The notes under the pieces were generated by a model. The model did not search any database, was not told the DNA's origin, and was given only the letters and a program-made list of their open reading frames with translations. The translations under genes were made by a program, and so were the position numbers. A DNA stretch of 53,493 bases, from positions 1-53,493 of the forward strand of contig JAGUYC010000066.1 in assembly GCA_020061515.1 (NCBI GenBank), written 5' to 3'. Origin of the DNA: Gemmatimonadota bacterium. GTDB lineage: Bacteria; Orphanbacterota; Orphanbacteria; Orphanbacterales; Orphanbacteraceae. Shown here piece by piece: positions 30,852-39,195 of this stretch. Each line of letters begins with the position of its first letter. Position 1 is the stretch's first letter.

Positions 30852-31259
30852 TCATGCTTCCCTCTTCTTGAAGCGTCCTCGAATCACGATCATGTAGTCG
30901 GTGATCTCCGCGTCCTTGATCGAATCGAGACCGGAGACCGACAGCTTCTCCCAGGGGACGTCCCGCATCTCCCCTGTCTCCGAGTCGATGAAATGGTGGT
31001 GCCTGGAGACGTTCGAGTCGAAGACCGTCCCGGGTCCGAACGGGTGCTGGCGCAAGAGGCCTTTCTCGTTCATGAGGTTCAGCGTGTTGTACACCGTCGC
31101 TCGGGAGATGACGGGCAGGCGCTCTCGAACGTTCCGCAGGACCGTCTCCGCGCTCGGGTGCGTCTCGTTCCCCAGCACATAGAGGGCGATGGCCACCCGA
31201 TGAGCGGAAGGCCGAATCCCATGCGCGCGAAGAAGATCAACGACTTCGATATCCGTCAT
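30852..31259 (-). CDS. Fur-family regulator, Irr/PerR-like, without cysteines
   Basis: A 135-aa winged-helix repressor. The recognition helix is ISRATVYNTLNLM (residues 51-63). The metal/haem region reads VFDSNVSRHHHFIDSETGEMRDVP, with three consecutive His at 87-89. This resembles Irr, whose HHH motif binds haem, as well as peroxide-sensing PerR. There is no Cys in the protein, so the usual structural zinc CxxC sites are absent. The upstream position relative to katG suggests control of peroxide defence. The ATG at 31259 is chosen because the protein family begins near TDIEVVDLL, no SD is present, and a promoter -10 ends 7 nt before it (leaderless). An ATG at 31295 would overlap that promoter. 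Confidence 0.85.
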   Translation of the reverse strand: MTDIEVVDLLRAHGIRPSAHRVAIALYVLGNETHPSAETVLRNVRERLPVISRATVYNTLNLMNEKGLLRQHPFGPGTVFDSNVSRHHHFIDSETGEMRDVPWEKLSVSGLDSIKDAEITDYMIVIRGRFKKREA

Positions 31260-31266
31260 GGAAGAT

Positions 31267-31323
31267 AGACTAGTTCCAGATCTTGACTCTGTCAAGAGGA
31301 CAATCGAACTAGGTAGAACTAGG
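31267..31323 (-). promoter_or_regulatory. Promoter and probable operator of the Fur-family gene
   Basis: Minus-strand TTGACA (31295-31290), 17-nt spacer, TAGTCT (31272-31267). On the plus strand CTAGTTCC (31270-31277) overlaps the -10, and two GAACTAGG copies (31306-31313 and 31316-31323) lie upstream of the -35 exactly 10 bp apart and inverted relative to it. TCTTGAC-TCT-GTCAAGA (31281-31297) is a further palindrome over the -35. The layout suits a looping or cooperative autoregulator. Confidence 0.62.
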
Positions 31324-32452
31324 GACGTAGTTCCGCACGTTCCGTTCAGCGCGACTCGTTCTCGGTCATGACCGACCGGTCGAGCATCGTCGCTCCACGC
31401 TCCACCGCCCGGAGGACGCTGGACTGCGAGACATGAAGTTCGCGGGAGAGGACGGCTACCGAAAGGCCCAGCCGGTGGACGCCCAAGTGGCAGGCGATGC
31501 TCCGCGCTTGCAGGACGCTCCTTCGTCGCCCGCCTCCGGTGATTTCTGAGATGGAGAGTCCGTATTGGGCCGAGATCGTGCCCAGGATCTCCTCGAACTC
31601 TCTCATGCGCTTTTCTACCGAACGGGATCTCTCCCGAGCCTCCCGCTCGGCTTGCCCAAGTACGGACTCCACGAACTGCCCTTCGCCCAGGATCCGATCG
31701 TCGCGGGCCTCATTCGATCCCGACTCTGTCCTTGGAGGACCCCACGGATTCTCCTCGCCGGATGAAGTCCCGCCGCCGGCAAACGTTTGGACATCCGCTC
31801 GCCCCGCATCCGATCGCATGAAATCTTCGAGGCGCTTGCGTGCGGGCCCGACCCTGCTCCCGAACCGGGACAACACCGCCTCCGTATCCTGCCAGGAGCG
31901 CTCGACCTTCCCCATGAGTGCGCCGTGGCCGCTCCATGGGTACGACTCGAGCCCGGCGAGGTCGGGCACGATGCCGGCACGCACGGGGTTCAGATGAATG
32001 TATCGGACCAAAGCAAGCAGGTACGGCTCCTCGTCGACCACCTTCGAGCGGTAGCGGTTCTCGAAGAGATGGCCCACTCTCCGATGCGTCTTGTTGAACC
32101 GGATTGCGTAGCCGGTCAAGAGACGCTGCATGATTCTCGAGAGCGGCTGTGTACCGGTCCTGATCGCGAGGTGGATATGATTCGGCATCAGGCACCACGC
32201 GTAAACGAACGCAGCATCCTTCTCGCAGCTGCTCTGGAGACGATTGAGGAAATCGTCACGGTCGCGGCCGGACCGGAAGATCACGCAACGGTCGATTCCG
32301 CGGGCACGAACGTGATGGAGCAAACCGGGAATATCGATTCGAGGCTGTCTTGGCACCCGTGTCTCCATTTCGGGGGAGCGAACGGCCCGAAGAATGCGAG
32401 AAGTCACCACGCTCGGTCGATGACGACGAACGGAAGCAACGGAACTACGTCC
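31322..32452 (-). mobile_element. Y1 (REP-type) transposase element with 14-bp inverted ends
   Basis: GGGACGTAGTTCCG at 31322-31335 is repeated as its exact complement at 32439-32452. In both ends a further TTCCGTT/AACGGAA lies 4 nt inward (31340-31346 and 32428-32434). The ends contain GTAG, the tetranucleotide recognised by many REP-associated transposases. The transposase gene fills the interior. The element is inserted between the Fur-family gene and comM, just upstream of the Fur-family promoter. Confidence 0.75.
31346..32356 (-). CDS. REP-associated tyrosine transposase (Y1_Tnp) with C-terminal DnaA-like HTH
   Basis: A 336-aa single-strand DNA nuclease-transposase of the HUH superfamily. 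The HUH motif is CLMPNHIHLAIRTG, and the catalytic Tyr is expected in LVRYIHLNPVRAGIV, followed by YPWSGHGAL. The C-terminal ~80 residues (ARSIACHLGVHRLGLSVAVL, SQSSVLRAVERG) resemble the DnaA domain IV helix-turn-helix seen fused in some of these proteins. The GTG at 32356 is chosen because GGAG lies 8 nt upstream and PRQPRIDIPG is the usual N-terminus; an ATG at 32368 is also in frame but has no SD. Confidence 0.85.
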   Translation of the reverse strand: MPRQPRIDIPGLLHHVRARGIDRCVIFRSGRDRDDFLNRLQSSCEKDAAFVYAWCLMPNHIHLAIRTGTQPLSRIMQRLLTGYAIRFNKTHRRVGHLFENRYRSKVVDEEPYLLALVRYIHLNPVRAGIVPDLAGLESYPWSGHGALMGKVERSWQDTEAVLSRFGSRVGPARKRLEDFMRSDAGRADVQTFAGGGTSSGEENPWGPPRTESGSNEARDDRILGEGQFVESVLGQAEREARERSRSVEKRMREFEEILGTISAQYGLSISEITGGGRRRSVLQARSIACHLGVHRLGLSVAVLSRELHVSQSSVLRAVERGATMLDRSVMTENESR

Positions 32453-32471
32453 CCGAGAGAGGATTCGCGTC

Positions 32472-34004
32472 TCAGCCTCCCTCCCTCCACCTCGGGCGGT
32501 CGAGGGAGCGGTACTGGATCGCCTCGGCGAGGTGCGGGGCGCGGATGCTTTCGCTCCCAACGAGATCCGCGATGGTTCTTGACACGCGAAGGATCCGGTC
32601 GTGCGCGCGCGCCGAGAGCCCGAGCTTGTCCATCGCGGCGCGAAGGAGCTTCCGCCCTTGTTCATCCGGCGCGGCGAACTTCCGAATCTCCCGCGGCCCC
32701 ATCCGCGCGTTCGTGAAGAGCCCCGGAATCGCCGCGAATCTTGAGTGTTGAACCATGCGCGCGCGCTCCACGCGCTCCCGCACCGCCGCCGACGACTCCC
32801 CCGGAGCGATCTCCGAAAGATCCTTGTACGCCACCGGCGGCACCTCAACGTGGATGTCGATCCGATCGAGCAGCGGCCCGGACACGCGGCTCGCGTACCG
32901 CTGGATCTCCCCCGGCCGGCACGCGCACCGGGGATCTCCGAAGTAGCCGCAGGGGCAGGGGTTCATCGCCGCGGCGAGCATGAAGGCGGACGGAAAGACG
33001 AGAGAGACGGCCGCGCGCGCGATGCGGATGCTCCCCTCCTCGAGAGGCTGGCGAAGAAGCTCGATGACTTTCTTCTTGAACTCGGGGAGCTCGTCGAGGA
33101 AGAGGACGCCGTGGTGGGCGAGCGACGCCTCCCCCGGGCGGGGATACGCGCCCCCGCCGACGAGTCCGGCGTCGGACGTCGAGTGGTGCGGCGCGCGAAA
33201 CGGCCTCCTCCGGACGAGCGAGGAGCCGGCGGGAAGAAGCCCCGCGACCGAATAGATTCTTGTGACATCAAGCGATTCCTCCCGCGTCAGCTCCGGAAGA
33301 ATCGAGGGAATCCTTTGAGCGATCATCGTCTTTCCGGAGCCGGGCGGACCGATGAAGAGGAGGTTGTGTCCGCCGGCCGCGGCGATCTCGACCGCCCGAC
33401 GCGCCTGCTCTTGCCCGCGGACATCCTCGAGGTCGAGAGAGAGGCTCGAACCGTCTTCAGACCCTCCGGTCGGAAGATAGGGAGGGCCTTTCTCCGGCGC
33501 GCGGAGATGCTCGATTGCGTCGCGGAGCGAGCGGACCGGATAGACGCCGATCCCCTCCACGATCGACGCCTCCTCCGCGTTCTCGGGAGGGAGAAGCATC
33601 GCCCCGACGCGCAGTCGGCGGGCGAGCATCGCCATCGAGAGGACGCCGCGCACCGGACGTAGATTCCCGTTCAGCGAAAGCTCGCCGACCGCGAGAACTG
33701 AGTCCGATCCGAACGGGTCGATCTGCTCCGAGGAGACGAGAATCCCGAGCGCGATCGCCAGATCGAAGAGCGCGCCTTCCTTTCGGATGCCGGCCGGGGC
33801 GAGGTTCACGGTGATCCGCCGCGCGGGAAAGTGAAAACCCGAGTTCTTCACCGCCGCGGCGACCCGCTCCCTCGATTCGCGAACCGTCGCGTCCGGAAGC
33901 CCGACGACCGAGAACGCAGGGAGCCCTCCGCCGAGATCCGCCTCCACCGTCACGCGGTACGCGTCGACCCCGATGAGCGCGCTAGAGAGAACGCGGGCGA
34001 GCAT
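32472..34004 (-). CDS. comM: YifB/ComM family Mg-chelatase-like AAA+ ATPase
   Basis: A 510-aa AAA+ protein; the characterised member ComM is a helicase promoting branch migration during natural transformation. The N-terminal Lon-like domain (SSALIGVDAYRVTVEADLGGG, GLPDATVRESRERV) is followed by Walker A FIGPPGSGKTMIAQR, Walker B HHGVLFLDELPEF and the zinc-like cysteine cluster NPCPCGYFGDPRCACRPGEI, then SGPLLDRIDIHVEVP. Standard length. ATG at 34004, without an obvious SD. Its operon status is single gene; the Y1 element lies downstream. Confidence 0.93.
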   Translation of the reverse strand: MLARVLSSALIGVDAYRVTVEADLGGGLPAFSVVGLPDATVRESRERVAAAVKNSGFHFPARRITVNLAPAGIRKEGALFDLAIALGILVSSEQIDPFGSDSVLAVGELSLNGNLRPVRGVLSMAMLARRLRVGAMLLPPENAEEASIVEGIGVYPVRSLRDAIEHLRAPEKGPPYLPTGGSEDGSSLSLDLEDVRGQEQARRAVEIAAAGGHNLLFIGPPGSGKTMIAQRIPSILPELTREESLDVTRIYSVAGLLPAGSSLVRRRPFRAPHHSTSDAGLVGGGAYPRPGEASLAHHGVLFLDELPEFKKKVIELLRQPLEEGSIRIARAAVSLVFPSAFMLAAAMNPCPCGYFGDPRCACRPGEIQRYASRVSGPLLDRIDIHVEVPPVAYKDLSEIAPGESSAAVRERVERARMVQHSRFAAIPGLFTNARMGPREIRKFAAPDEQGRKLLRAAMDKLGLSARAHDRILRVSRTIADLVGSESIRAPHLAEAIQYRSLDRPRWREGG

Positions 34005-34148
34005 CGTGTTCGCTGCCCGGACGGCCGCGCGATCCCGAGAAACGTCGAAGCCGAGATTCGGCCCGCGGCCGTCTTACCTCCACCTCGATCCTCTCTGTCT
34101 CCTCCTCCTCCGCACCCCTCGGCCTTCTTGGACGGGGAACCGCCGGAA

Positions 34149-34177
34149 TTGACGCGTGAAGCTCCACTCGCTATGTT
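34149..34177 (+). promoter_or_regulatory. Promoter of glycosyltransferase at 34202
   Basis: TTGACG (34149-34154), 17-nt spacer, TATGTT (34172-34177). A GGGGGAA ribosome-binding site precedes the ATG. Confidence 0.6.
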
Positions 34178-34201
34178 CCTCCTGTTCTTCGGGGGAAGTC
34201 G

Positions 34202-35824
34202 ATGCGGAATCGGAAATGGACAACCGCCGCGCTCGCCGTTTTCATCGCCGCGCTCGCGATGCGCCTCCTCTTTCTCGGCGACTTCCGCGCCTCCCCCTAT
34301 TTCGACAACCTCCTGATCGACCCGGCCTCCTACGACCGCTGGGCAGAGAAGATCGCGGCCGGCGATTTCTGGGGGGAGCGCGTCTTCTACCAGGCTCCCC
34401 TTTACGCGTACATGCTCGGAGGACTCTACGCCCTCTTCGGCAGGGATCTCCTTCTCGTTCGGATCGTGCAGTCGATCCTCGGGTCCTTCACGTGCGTTTT
34501 CCTGTTTTTGCTTACGTCCAAAGTTTTCTCGCTGCGGCGCGGCATCGTCGCGGGACTTCTCGCCGCGCTCTACACCCCCCTTCTCTTCATGGACCTCATG
34601 ATCCTGAAGTCGGTGGCCGAGATCTTCTTTCTCGCAGCCGCCCTCCTCGCGCTCGCGATCGCCGCTCGAGGCGCGAGCCTCATCCGCATCGGCCTCGCGG
34701 GGCTTCTCTTCGGCGTCGCCGTCACGGGACGCGGAAACCTCCTCTTCGCGGTCCCCTTTCTCGCGGCGTGGCTCCTCCTCCGCGAGCCGCGCCCCTTCGC
34801 GCGCGCGTCCGCCGCTCGCGCCGGCGTCTTTCTTCTCGGGATCGGCCTCGCGATCCTTCCGGTCACGATCCGAAACCGCGTCGTCGGGGAGGACTGGGTC
34901 CTCGTGGAATCGGACGCGGGGATCAACGTGTACGTCGGGAACAACCCGCGCGCGACCGGGATCCACACGCCCCCCTTCGACATCCGCACCGTTCCGGAGC
35001 ATGAGGAGGAGGACGCCGCACGCTACGCCGAGAGGGAAACGGGGCGCCGGATGAAGCCCTCCGAGATCTCGAGCTTCTGGACCCGGAAGGCGATCGCGTT
35101 CGCGCGCGCGCATCCGGCGGAAGAGGCGCGCCTGATCGCGCGGAAGTTCCAGCTCGCATGGAACGGCTACGAAGTTCCGGACAACTACGACCAGAAGTAC
35201 TTCGCGCGGGTCTCCTGGATCTTCCGCGGCTTTCTTCCCTCGTTCCTATGGATCTCTCCCTTCGCGCTTCTCGGCTTCCTGCTCTCCGCGCGGGATTGGA
35301 GAAGAACCGGGATTCTTCATCTGTTCGTGATCGCGTACCTTCTCTCGCTCCTCGTCCTCTACGTGACCGCGCGCTACCGCCTCCCGATCGTCGTCGGTCT
35401 TCTCCCCCTCGCCGCGCACGGGCTTCTGGGATTTCTCGAGATGCTCCGCGCCCGAGCCCTCCGGCGCGCCGCCCTCGCCGGCCTGCTCCTCGTCTCGGTC
35501 TGGCTCTTCGGGCGCGCGGAGCTCTTTGCGTACCGCGGCTTCGTCAAACAGGAGACCGAGATCGCCACCTTCCTCGCCGACCGTGGGGATCACGCGGGAG
35601 CGGAGAGAGCGTTCGAGCGGGCGATCGAGGAGGGGAAAGGTTCCGGGAGCCTCCATCTCGTCTATTGGAACCAGGGGGCGTTCTTCGCCCGCGCCGGCCG
35701 CCTCGCGGAGGCGGACAATGCCTTTCGGAACGCCCTTCGCGAGAACCCGGCCTTCACCCCCGCGCGCCTCGAGCTCGAAAAACTTCAGGCTCGAAGAAAT
35801 GAGGCGCCCGGCGGGGAACGCTGA
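34202..35824 (+). CDS. GT39-type membrane glycosyltransferase with C-terminal TPR
   Basis: A 540-aa multi-pass protein. After the first helix the loop DPASYDRWAEKIAAGDFWGE and YQAPLYAYMLGGLYALFGRD fit the dolichyl/polyprenyl-phosphate mannose-type (PMT_2, GT39) transferases, with the acidic residue next to the first helix. About nine helices follow, then a periplasmic or cytoplasmic tail with two TPR-like repeats (DRGDHAGAERAFERAIEEG and RAGRLAEADNAFRNALRENP). Such enzymes glycosylate exported proteins or lipids; the acceptor is unknown, though exported proteins are plentiful here. It converges on the beta-propeller gene 51 nt away. Confidence 0.72.
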   Translation: MRNRKWTTAALAVFIAALAMRLLFLGDFRASPYFDNLLIDPASYDRWAEKIAAGDFWGERVFYQAPLYAYMLGGLYALFGRDLLLVRIVQSILGSFTCVFLFLLTSKVFSLRRGIVAGLLAALYTPLLFMDLMILKSVAEIFFLAAALLALAIAARGASLIRIGLAGLLFGVAVTGRGNLLFAVPFLAAWLLLREPRPFARASAARAGVFLLGIGLAILPVTIRNRVVGEDWVLVESDAGINVYVGNNPRATGIHTPPFDIRTVPEHEEEDAARYAERETGRRMKPSEISSFWTRKAIAFARAHPAEEARLIARKFQLAWNGYEVPDNYDQKYFARVSWIFRGFLPSFLWISPFALLGFLLSARDWRRTGILHLFVIAYLLSLLVLYVTARYRLPIVVGLLPLAAHGLLGFLEMLRARALRRAALAGLLLVSVWLFGRAELFAYRGFVKQETEIATFLADRGDHAGAERAFERAIEEGKGSGSLHLVYWNQGAFFARAGRLAEADNAFRNALRENPAFTPARLELEKLQARRNEAPGGER

Positions 35825-35875
35825 CCCGCGACCGACGAGCCGCGCCTTTCGCCGCCCCGAAGAGATCGCCGCCGG

Positions 35876-37756
35876 CTATCCGGGGGGAAGAAGAATCACC
35901 TTCCTCGTCTCCGTGTACGCGGGGCCCACTCGAAAGCGTAGGAAGTAGACGCCGGCGGCCGCCTCCCTTCCGCTCTCGGTCCTCCGGTCCCAAACGACGG
36001 ACGCCCTCCCCGATCGCAATCGGCCCGCCTCGACGTCGCGGACCCTTCTGCCGCCGCAGTCGTACACGCGGAACGCCGCCTCCATCCCCTCGAAGGCGGC
36101 GGGAACCTCGATCGCGAAGCGGACCGGCCCCGCCGTCGGGTTCGGACCATCCGGCTCGATCGAGAGCGCGCCGTAGCGTTCCGGGAGGAGGACGGCAACG
36201 GGCCCGAAATGGAGAGATCCGCCCGGGACCTCGACCGAGAGGGAATACCGAACCCGCTGCCGCTCTCCCACCGCGGGGAGCGTGCGATCCTCGCAGAAGT
36301 AGTAGCCGGGACCGTCGAGAGCACCGAGGGCGACCAGAACTCCGCCGGCGCCCGCCTCGCTATCGTCGCGAAAGAGCGAGTACGGCGCGCGGTCCGCATC
36401 GCCCTCGACGCTCCACTCGAGAAGGACCCGGTCGCGAACGAAACGCGCGCGATGGAACCGAAGCCGAATGGGGGCAGGCGCTTCCAGCCCCGGAAGGCGG
36501 ATCCGAAGCCCGCGAAACCTCCTTTCCTCCCCGCGTTCCTCCAACCAGACGGCAAGGGAATCCTCGAGAGCGAAGGGACCTTGTCGGCCCGGCGCGAGCG
36601 AGATCGGAAACGCCCGGCCGTCCGCGAGCCGCCGCCCGCGAAGGTCCCGCTCCCCGCCTGCCTCCTCGCTCCACACGAGAAACCCGCTCCCGAAGGCCGG
36701 ATCGCGGAGGTCGCTCCCGTCCCCCGCGATCGTGTCGATCGTCCCCTCCGCGAACCGATGAAGAAGCAACACCCACCGGGTTCCCCGGCGCGCCGCGAAG
36801 GCGATCCCCTCGGAGCCGATCGAAGGGGCGAGGAGCGAATCGTCGGACCGATGGACGAGCGCGCGGTTGCGCGTCGCGAGATCCGCCGTCCAGACCGCCC
36901 ACGTCTCCCCGTCGCTCTCGAGCCATGCCGCCCGTCCGGCGCGGACCGAAGGGCTCCCCGAAGAGGGGAACTCGAGAGGAAAGGAGAACGCCTCCCCGCG
37001 AACCGGGAGCAGAAGGATCTCTCCGAACGTCCCGCAGCAGCTTTGGAACCAGGCGGAAAGGGAATCCCCCGCGGCCGGGCGCGCCGCCGGGAAGTTCGGA
37101 TCGGAGACCGGCCTCGACGTTCCGCTCTCGACGTCGAGCCGGTGGATCCGGCCCCGACGTTCGTAGAGGATGCAACCTTTGCCGAGTGAAGCATCATGCC
37201 CGCTCCGCGCAGCGCCCTCGACCTCCGTTCCGCTCCCGAGTTCGAAGAGACGAAAGCCGTCCGCCTCCCGCACGAGAAGAAACGGGAAGCGGAGGTCGAT
37301 CCCCTCCGCCGGTCCGGGATCGATGGGAATCGCGAACAGCTCGCCCGCCGTGGTCGGTCCGACCGGAACGACCGCCCTCGCGAGCAAGGCTCCTCGCGAG
37401 GAATCCATCCGCGCCTCCACCGCGAGCGACTCCTCCTCCCCCTCCGCATAGGGAAGCACGACGGGGATCCGACAGAGGACCGAATCCTCTCCCGGGAGCG
37501 GGGGAAGCGGAAAGCTCCCGACCTCCGCCCCGCGCGCGCTCCACCGGACGGCAAGCATGGCTCCCCTTTCCCACGTGCCCGTCACGCGAACCGGAACGGC
37601 GACCGAGTCCCCCGCGAGGAAGGTTCTCCACCCCCCCGTCGTGTCGACGGCGATCGCGAGCGCCCGCGGCGTGTCGATCGCGTGCGAACCGAGCGCGGCT
37701 CCCGCATTTCCGGCGACCGCAAGAGCGGCGAGGAGCACGAGCGACCGCTTTCCCAC
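35876..37756 (-). CDS. Exported TolB-like beta-propeller protein with FlgD-type C-terminal sorting domain
   Basis: A 626-aa protein with signal peptide (LVLLAALAVAGNAGAALG). Residues ~130-430 show repeating blades (FPFLLVREADGFRLFELGSG, GCILYERRGRIHRLDVESG, RAAWLESDGETWAVWTADL) like a TolB/WD beta-propeller. The final ~80 residues (GPNPTAGPVRFAIEVP, FRVYDCGGRRVRDVEAGRL, AAAGVYFLRF) are the FlgD-Ig/type-9-style C-terminal module widespread in FCB-group exported proteins. GTG start at 37756 with AGGAGG 6 nt upstream. No enzymatic motif seen. Confidence 0.75.
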   Translation of the reverse strand: MGKRSLVLLAALAVAGNAGAALGSHAIDTPRALAIAVDTTGGWRTFLAGDSVAVPVRVTGTWERGAMLAVRWSARGAEVGSFPLPPLPGEDSVLCRIPVVLPYAEGEEESLAVEARMDSSRGALLARAVVPVGPTTAGELFAIPIDPGPAEGIDLRFPFLLVREADGFRLFELGSGTEVEGAARSGHDASLGKGCILYERRGRIHRLDVESGTSRPVSDPNFPAARPAAGDSLSAWFQSCCGTFGEILLLPVRGEAFSFPLEFPSSGSPSVRAGRAAWLESDGETWAVWTADLATRNRALVHRSDDSLLAPSIGSEGIAFAARRGTRWVLLLHRFAEGTIDTIAGDGSDLRDPAFGSGFLVWSEEAGGERDLRGRRLADGRAFPISLAPGRQGPFALEDSLAVWLEERGEERRFRGLRIRLPGLEAPAPIRLRFHRARFVRDRVLLEWSVEGDADRAPYSLFRDDSEAGAGGVLVALGALDGPGYYFCEDRTLPAVGERQRVRYSLSVEVPGGSLHFGPVAVLLPERYGALSIEPDGPNPTAGPVRFAIEVPAAFEGMEAAFRVYDCGGRRVRDVEAGRLRSGRASVVWDRRTESGREAAAGVYFLRFRVGPAYTETRKVILLPPG

Positions 37757-37965
37757 GGCGCCCTCCTTTCCCTGTCCGCCCTCCGGTGCAAGGCGCGTGC
37801 CCGACCGAGCAGCAGAGCTCCGCCGGGGATCCGCGTCCGCCTCAACGGTTTCCGCTCGGAGCGCGGCCGCCGTTTTTCGGTCGCCCGCCCACGGGATGGA
37901 CGCTCCCGACCGCGGCGTAGACTTCTCCCGCCCGCGCCGGGCTTTCCAGAATCCCCCGTTCTTTT

Positions 37966-37995
37966 TTGTTGCGGCGCCGAAGGAGGGGTTACACT
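37966..37995 (+). promoter_or_regulatory. Promoter of threonine-synthase-like operon
   Basis: TTGTTG (37966-37971), 18-nt spacer, TACACT (37990-37995). The remaining intergenic DNA (37757-38091) contains G+C-rich stems (CCCGCCGGG and GCCCGGCGCCGG regions) but no other recognised feature. Confidence 0.5.
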
Positions 37996-38091
37996 TGTCC
38001 CCCGCCGGGAGATCCCCGCCCGGGCGGGGAAGAGAGCGAGCGCCGAAAGCCCGGCGCCGGAAAAGACAGACGCGCCCGAGGGTTTTTATTC

Positions 38092-39195
38092 ATGAATGAA
38101 GAATCGCCGCCGGTCGTGGCGAACGGGATCACCGACCCCGCGCTCGACGGGGCGACCCCGCAGGAGATCCCCCTCTCTCCCGACCTCGCGGTCGCGGCGC
38201 GCATCGCGCGCGACCGGACGCTCCCCCTCGAGGATCGCCTCGAGTCGTTCGAGGACATCATCGACTCGGAAGTCGGGGACACCTCGCTCACGCGCGCCCG
38301 CCACATCGAGCGGGAGTTCGGGATCCGCCAGCTCTATCTCAAGTTCGAGGGGGGAAACCCGACCGGGACGCAGAAGGACCGCATCGCCTTCGCGCAGGCG
38401 ATGGACGCCCTCCGGCGCGGTTACGACGCCGTCACGCTCGCGACCTGCGGGAACTACGGCGCGTCGGTCGCGCTCGCCGCGTCGCTCGCCGGGCTCGAAT
38501 GCTTCATCTATATACCGGAGACCTACCACACCAGGCGCGTGAAGGAGATGACCGATCGCGGCGGGAAGATCCTCCGCGTGCCCGGCGACTACGAAGCGGC
38601 GGTCTTCGCCTCGCGCGAGCGGGCCGACCGGGACGAGATCTACGACGCGAACCCGGGGGGCGCGAACACGAGGCTCCAGCTCCGCTCATACGGCGAGATC
38701 GCCGATGAGATCTACGACGAGCTCCGCGATGCCCCCGCGATCCTCGCGGCGCCCGTCTCGAACGGGACCACGCTCGCCGGGATCTACAAGGGGTTCTTCT
38801 CGTTGAGCCGGAGGGGGAAGACCTCACGCCTTCCGCGCCTCGTCGCCGGCTCCTCCTTCGGCAAGAACCCGATCGTCCGCGCGTTCACGAAGAACATGCC
38901 GCATTGCGAGGACCTCATCCCCCAGCGCGTGCGCGAGACAAGCATCAACGAGCCGCTCGTCAACTGGCACTCGATCGACGGCGATCTCGCCCTCGAGGCG
39001 ATTCGCGAGACGGGCGGATGGGCGGCGAACGCCTCGGACAAGAGCCTTCTCACGTACTCGAAGCTGATCCGCGAGCGTGAGGGGTTGAACACGCTCCCCG
39101 CGTCGACCGCGGGCCTCGTCGCGCTTCTCGAACAGCACAAGAAGGAACCGCTCCCGAACGACCGGTACGTGATCCTTCTTACCGGGAAACGGTGA
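38092..39195 (+). CDS. Threonine synthase-like PLP-dependent enzyme
   Basis: A 367-aa fold-type II PLP enzyme. FEGGNPTGTQKDRIAFAQAM contains the Schiff-base lysine (Lys95), and TLATCGNYGASVALAASLAG is the phosphate-binding and Asn loop. SNGTTLAGIYKGFF and PASTAGLVALLEQ match the threonine synthase family (phosphohomoserine to threonine). However no other threonine-pathway gene is nearby, and TQKDR replaces the common SFKDR. It overlaps a DUF1611 gene by 1 nt, so it may act on a different phosphorylated or amino substrate in the same pathway. The ATG at 38092 has GAGGG 11 nt upstream. Confidence 0.75.
   Translation: MNEESPPVVANGITDPALDGATPQEIPLSPDLAVAARIARDRTLPLEDRLESFEDIIDSEVGDTSLTRARHIEREFGIRQLYLKFEGGNPTGTQKDRIAFAQAMDALRRGYDAVTLATCGNYGASVALAASLAGLECFIYIPETYHTRRVKEMTDRGGKILRVPGDYEAAVFASRERADRDEIYDANPGGANTRLQLRSYGEIADEIYDELRDAPAILAAPVSNGTTLAGIYKGFFSLSRRGKTSRLPRLVAGSSFGKNPIVRAFTKNMPHCEDLIPQRVRETSINEPLVNWHSIDGDLALEAIRETGGWAANASDKSLLTYSKLIREREGLNTLPASTAGLVALLEQHKKEPLPNDRYVILLTGKR

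Noticed and set aside
31327-31334. GTAGTTCC as a fourth operator half-site of the Fur-family gene
   Set aside because: It lies inside the inverted end of the Y1 element and is repeated at the element's other end, so it belongs to that element.
38092-39195. Firm assignment as thrC
   Set aside because: No homoserine kinase or dehydrogenase gene adjoins it and its operon partners are unrelated to threonine synthesis, so only a family-level call is made.
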